Shown piece after piece: positions 60,707-64,000 of a DNA stretch of 64,000 bases. The stretch is taken from positions 1-64,000 of the forward strand of contig CAWIHK010000006.1 in the NCBI GenBank assembly GCA_963835935.1, given 5' to 3'. The translations under genes and the position numbers were made by a program. Source of the DNA: CAWIHK01 sp963835935. Its GTDB lineage: Bacteria > Bacteroidota > Ignavibacteria > UBA10030 > CAVZMI01. Each line of letters begins with the position of its first letter. The first letter of the stretch is position 1. Below the pieces are notes generated by a model. That model was not told the DNA's origin and made no database searches. It saw nothing but the letters and a program-made list of their open reading frames with translations.

Positions 60707-62188
60707 CTAGCGTCTGAACTTCGTCATTGCCGCCGCTATTGAATCCTGCAAACTCCGGAAAGGATGAGCTGTACTCACATAGTTTTCCATCATAATCGAA
60801 AACGCGAGAAGTTCACCGTTAACGGTTTCTGCGTAACCGGAGAGAGCGCTGGCTCCGGTGATTGTTCCGGTTTTTGCAAAAATTTTTCTTTCGGCGGCTG
60901 ACTTTTTCATACGCGATTGCAACGTTCCGGATAAACCGCCGATTGGCAAACTTTTCTTGAATAATGGAAAAAGTTCTTTTTCTTTTGCCATGCCGTAAAG
61001 AATAGTTACAAGTGCATCCGGACTTATTAAATTATATGACGATATTCCTGAGCCATCGACAATCATGTATTGTGATGTATCGATGCTCATCGAAGCGAGA
61101 ATATTTTTTTCAATTTTCAATCCGTTGAATGTAGAACCCGGGCATGTATCGTGTTCTGCCGCGGCAGTTTTTAGAATATTTTCCGCCGAAAGATTATCAC
61201 TCATCTGATTCATATTAATAAGTACAGTATCAATTCCCCATGAGTGATCAGCAAGAATATGGCATCCCGGATTGATAACACCCAGTTTCGACATACTGTC
61301 GATGATAATTCCTTTTTGCTCAAATAGTTGGCGTGCGATATCCAGAGTAAAAAGTTCTGGTTTCCAAATATTCAAATCATAATGTTGGATAGCCGATTGC
61401 AACGGAAGCGAACCTTGAATCTTTATGATATTTTCTTCAGGCCGGATCGATCGAGTTACGTCCAGCGTTTGCGCGGAACTATCCGGGCCTGTAATCCCTT
61501 CATTCTGAATTGTAACATACGATGTCCATGGTGAGACGGCGACTCGAAGAGGTTTCTTTTCTTCCTCGCCAGGCTTTACAAAAATTTTAACACAATTATT
61601 ATTAATGCTTAGCGGTGTGATGTGCATAGCGAAATCGAATGGGTCGTCGTCCCACATCCAGCCTGTTCCCCAATCTTTTGAATCGAAATAACTAACATCA
61701 CCGACGAGTGAACCTTTTACATGCTTCAATCCCTGTCGTGCAAGCGAGTTAATCAGTGTGTCGAGCTGTTCGATTGTAAAATCCGGATTGCCGGATCCTT
61801 TAAGATATAGCGAGCCTTCAAGAGTTCCATTTTTATTAATAGATGTGTCGGCATAAAATCGTGTGTGGAAAGAAAAGTGTGGGCCAAGTGTTTTTAAGGC
61901 GGCGACAGTCGTCAGCAATTTTGTGTTCGACGCGGGATGAAATAACTTTTTGCTGTCATGTTCGTAAAGGACATCATTGTTGGTGACTGAGACGATTTTA
62001 ATTCCTACCTGTGCCTGAGAAAAAATTGAATCTTGAAGGATTCGATTTATTCTTGATTGAAATTCCGAAGGTGATTTTTGTTTTTCAGGATGCGTAAGCG
62101 ATGCAACGTGTGTTGTGCGGCATCCGCTGACGATTAGTGTTAAGCAAAGTAGAAAGAGAAAAGAATAAACATGTTGAACCGTTTTCAA
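60707..62188 (-). CDS. dacB: D-alanyl-D-alanine carboxypeptidase/endopeptidase, PBP4 type (copy 1)
   Basis: A 493-residue periplasmic peptidoglycan hydrolase with a signal peptide and lipobox-like 'LTLIVSGCRTTH'. Active-site motifs are S-x-x-K in 'FHPASNTKLLTTVAAL', S-x-N in 'NQMSDNLSAENI' and K-T-G in 'IFAKTGTITGASALSGYAE'. It starts at TTG 62188, overlapping the previous stop (TTGA), with GAGGG upstream, so the two PBP4 genes are co-translated. Confidence 0.9.
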   Translation of the reverse strand: MKTVQHVYSFLFLLCLTLIVSGCRTTHVASLTHPEKQKSPSEFQSRINRILQDSIFSQAQVGIKIVSVTNNDVLYEHDSKKLFHPASNTKLLTTVAALKTLGPHFSFHTRFYADTSINKNGTLEGSLYLKGSGNPDFTIEQLDTLINSLARQGLKHVKGSLVGDVSYFDSKDWGTGWMWDDDPFDFAMHITPLSINNNCVKIFVKPGEEEKKPLRVAVSPWTSYVTIQNEGITGPDSSAQTLDVTRSIRPEENIIKIQGSLPLQSAIQHYDLNIWKPELFTLDIARQLFEQKGIIIDSMSKLGVINPGCHILADHSWGIDTVLINMNQMSDNLSAENILKTAAAEHDTCPGSTFNGLKIEKNILASMSIDTSQYMIVDGSGISSYNLISPDALVTILYGMAKEKELFPLFKKSLPIGGLSGTLQSRMKKSAAERKIFAKTGTITGASALSGYAETVNGELLAFSIMMENYVSTAHPFRSLQDSIAAAMTKFRR

Positions 62189-63699
62189 CCCTGAATTTTC
62201 CCTCGCGAGAAATTTGCTAAAATTGCTCCAAGTCGATCTTGAATATTTTTAAGACGTGATCGGCCACGGCCAAAATCGTTTGAGTTGACCGAAAACGCAA
62301 GGATCTCTCCATCGGCAGATGTAACATATCCTGCAAGAGACGTCACGCCGTGCAGTGTTCCGGTTTTTGCATGAAGATTATTTTCAGCGTAAGTTCCAAG
62401 CATTCGTTGAGATAATGTACCGTCGACGCCTGCAGTCGAGAGAGAATTGTAAAACAACGGGAAAATATCCTGATGTTTATACATTGCAGTGAGGATCGCC
62501 ACCATCGCGTCAGAACTTATCTGGTCGCTATGCGATATTCCCGATCCATCATAAATATCGTAAGAAGATTGATCAATTCCGATTTCATCAAGAAAATCAC
62601 ATATCACATCCAGGCCTGATTGCAGAGAACCGGGAGTGCCGCGCAATTCGGCTCCAAGCAATTTCAACATCATCTCGGCGGCATAATTGTCGCTGCTTTT
62701 ATTCATCTGATTGACAACATCCATAATCGGCGTTTCGAGAACAGCCAATTGTCTGGTTTTTAGCGGTGTTTTTCCAAGCTTTGTTGCGCCAGATACTTTA
62801 ATACCTTCATCGTGCAATATTGAGTGGAACAGGACGCCTGCAAACCAGGCAGGAAATTGTACTGGAATAGTGTAATGTCGTGGTGATCGATTTGAAGAAA
62901 TCCGTCCGGAAACAACCAGAATAGGCACGTCTCCGCTCCAGTTTATATGAACTGACGGATATGATCGCCGAAGCCGTGTCGTTGTTGCAGTATTTTGAAT
63001 TCGTATCGTTGGAAGTGATGGAGTCACATTCACGACAACTTTCTCTCCATTCTTTCTGCCTGCCGAAACGACAACAGTCATTGAATTTTCTTCGATCGAT
63101 AAACCGGACATTAGCGGCAATTTTATGGAAGTATATTCATCAATACATTCTTTTCGCTCGTACAGTTGATCAAAGAAAGAGTCATCGGCGATAATGTCCC
63201 CGTGAATTGAATCGATACCGAGAGACTTCATGTATTGGATCATTTTTCGTAAATCATCCGTGGTTAGGAATGGGTCGCCGCCGCCGCGCAAAAAAACATT
63301 TCCATGAATCGTTTTAGATGGAGCTGTAGAATCGTCTGTGCTAATGCTCGTTTTAAGTTTATAATTCGATCCTAATTTCACGAGAGCAGTGGAAGAGGTC
63401 AACAATTTCATAGTTGATGCCGGTACAAGCGGCCTTCTGGAATTCCTGCTGTATAAAACCTGTCCATCGGCTATGGCGACAATTTTTACACTTGTTGTAC
63501 TTCGTACAGCGATTTTAGTGCCGAATAGTTTATTCAAAGCGGTTGAGAGATTATCAGACGTGGTTTTTAGATTGATGGGTATAGAAGATTCCGATGAAGT
63601 GTGGTGTGAATTCCGGCGGGTTCGCGATTGAAGATCGACAGCGAGTAACGATATAGAAATAATGAAAAAAACAATCAATCGGAATGCTTTTTTATTCAT
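62185..63699 (-). CDS. dacB: D-alanyl-D-alanine carboxypeptidase/endopeptidase, PBP4 type (copy 2)
   Basis: A 504-residue paralogue of the downstream gene. ATG 63699 begins a clear signal peptide (MNKKAFRLIVFFIISISLLAV); an ATG at 63741 would place 14 polar residues before it. Motifs are 'LVPASTMKLLTSSTAL' (SxxK), 'NKSSDNYAAEMML' (SxN) and 'LHAKTGTLHGVTSLAGY' (KTG). Tandem PBP4 genes suggest duplication and possible division of labour in cell-wall remodelling. Confidence 0.9.
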   Translation of the reverse strand: MNKKAFRLIVFFIISISLLAVDLQSRTRRNSHHTSSESSIPINLKTTSDNLSTALNKLFGTKIAVRSTTSVKIVAIADGQVLYSRNSRRPLVPASTMKLLTSSTALVKLGSNYKLKTSISTDDSTAPSKTIHGNVFLRGGGDPFLTTDDLRKMIQYMKSLGIDSIHGDIIADDSFFDQLYERKECIDEYTSIKLPLMSGLSIEENSMTVVVSAGRKNGEKVVVNVTPSLPTIRIQNTATTTRLRRSYPSVHINWSGDVPILVVSGRISSNRSPRHYTIPVQFPAWFAGVLFHSILHDEGIKVSGATKLGKTPLKTRQLAVLETPIMDVVNQMNKSSDNYAAEMMLKLLGAELRGTPGSLQSGLDVICDFLDEIGIDQSSYDIYDGSGISHSDQISSDAMVAILTAMYKHQDIFPLFYNSLSTAGVDGTLSQRMLGTYAENNLHAKTGTLHGVTSLAGYVTSADGEILAFSVNSNDFGRGRSRLKNIQDRLGAILANFSRGKIQG

Positions 63700-63788
63700 C
63701 GTAAGATCGTCCCCTTCATTGCTTGATACATTCAAATTCATTACATTTTAATAAAAAGGAAATTAAAAAGCAATGAACACGGGGGCTA

Positions 63789-64000
63789 ATGAAAATTCTT
63801 TCTATAGTTGTATTGTTATTCGTTCCGGTAATTTTAATTGCGCAAGCCGATCTTAGTATAACATTCGATGAATTCGTACAACAAGTTGATTCTATTTATA
63901 GTCCGGAACAACTGACGAATCTCCGGTCGCACTTTCCGGAAAAATTTGATATTTACGGTTATGCAGTCGGCGATTTTTCAGGCGACGACGTGCCCGACCT
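63789..64000 (+). CDS. Secreted protein, 5' part (runs off right edge)
   Basis: A frame starting at ATG 63789 stays open to the window end: a signal peptide (MKILSIVVLLFVPVILIAQA) followed by 'FDEFVQQVDSIYSP' and 'YGYAVGDFSGDDVPD', the last resembling FG-GAP/VCBS-type repeat openings (GDFSGDD). It is divergent from the PBP4 genes. The complete domain content cannot be seen. Confidence 0.65.
   Translation, partial: MKILSIVVLLFVPVILIAQADLSITFDEFVQQVDSIYSPEQLTNLRSHFPEKFDIYGYAVGDFSGDDVPD

Noticed and set aside
1..64000. CRISPR arrays and rRNA genes
   Set aside because: No regularly spaced identical repeats with unique spacers and no rRNA-like stretches were seen on either strand.

Overview
The window looks like chromosomal DNA of a free-living Gram-negative bacterium of the Bacteroidota/Ignavibacteria (FCB) lineage. 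The main evidence is that several large secreted proteins end in a type IX secretion sorting domain of the 'NYPNPFNP...' style, as in Ignavibacteria and relatives. TonB/ExbD genes, an MsbA-type exporter, outer-membrane-like proteins and lipoproteins fit a double-membrane cell. This placement is inference from protein style; no rRNA gene is present.

Layout: (1) 1-4346 is an insertion-sequence pile-up. A very AT-rich membrane-protein gene running off the left edge is followed by three elements from three different families: one with a 7-bp target duplication, one IS4-like, and one ISL3-like whose transposase needs a -1 frameshift. (2) 4419-9852, minus strand: STAS protein, ExbB, two ExbD and TonB, then an OmpR-type regulator with its sensor kinase. 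(3) 9994-13729, plus strand: a complete TatT-associated TRAP transporter (tatT-dctP-dctQ-dctM). (4) 13885-15760, minus strand: small accessory genes and a HigBA-type toxin-antitoxin pair. (5) 15944-24223, plus strand: AMMECR1-like protein, a BioD-like enzyme and a Memo-like protein, then PHP phosphatase, sugar nucleotidyltransferase, outer-membrane-like protein, GlyRS, a lipoprotein and small membrane proteins. (6) 24258-33095, minus strand: mostly unrelated accessory genes. Eight of them (25524-33036) are each preceded on the same strand by a GTTRRRY-like core, and they are separated by related imperfect inverted repeats. I interpret this as a candidate integron-like cassette array without a recognisable integrase. 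(7) 33395-35454: a two-PDZ protein split by a frameshift, then a tyrosine recombinase lacking several catalytic residues. (8) 35548-44835, plus strand: LeuRS, a GxxExxY protein, a glycosyltransferase, MsbA, a GT39/ArnT-like membrane protein, DUF1844, NAD kinase and a thioredoxin-fold lipoprotein. (9) 45039-46972: cytochrome-like lipoprotein and 5'-nucleotidase. (10) 47377-49023: PP-loop amidotransferase-like gene, an orphan frame and tRNA-Ala(GGC). (11) 49125-57418, minus strand: secreted proteins, comprising two tandem T9SS esterases sharing a 488-bp tract that appears identical, a WD40-like lipoprotein and two kelch-repeat T9SS proteins. (12) 57767-60596: an operator-like palindrome, a 260-bp non-autonomous element with the ends of the first IS, and a NarL-type two-component pair whose regulator is also frameshifted at A8. 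(13) 60707-63699: two PBP4-type carboxypeptidases, then a gene running off the right edge.

The housekeeping parts cover translation, envelope and peptidoglycan maintenance, lipopolysaccharide export and solute uptake. The accessory parts (1, 4, 6, 11, 12) hold the unusual features: attC-like repeats, recent duplication or conversion, and reading-frame breaks at poly-A tracts.
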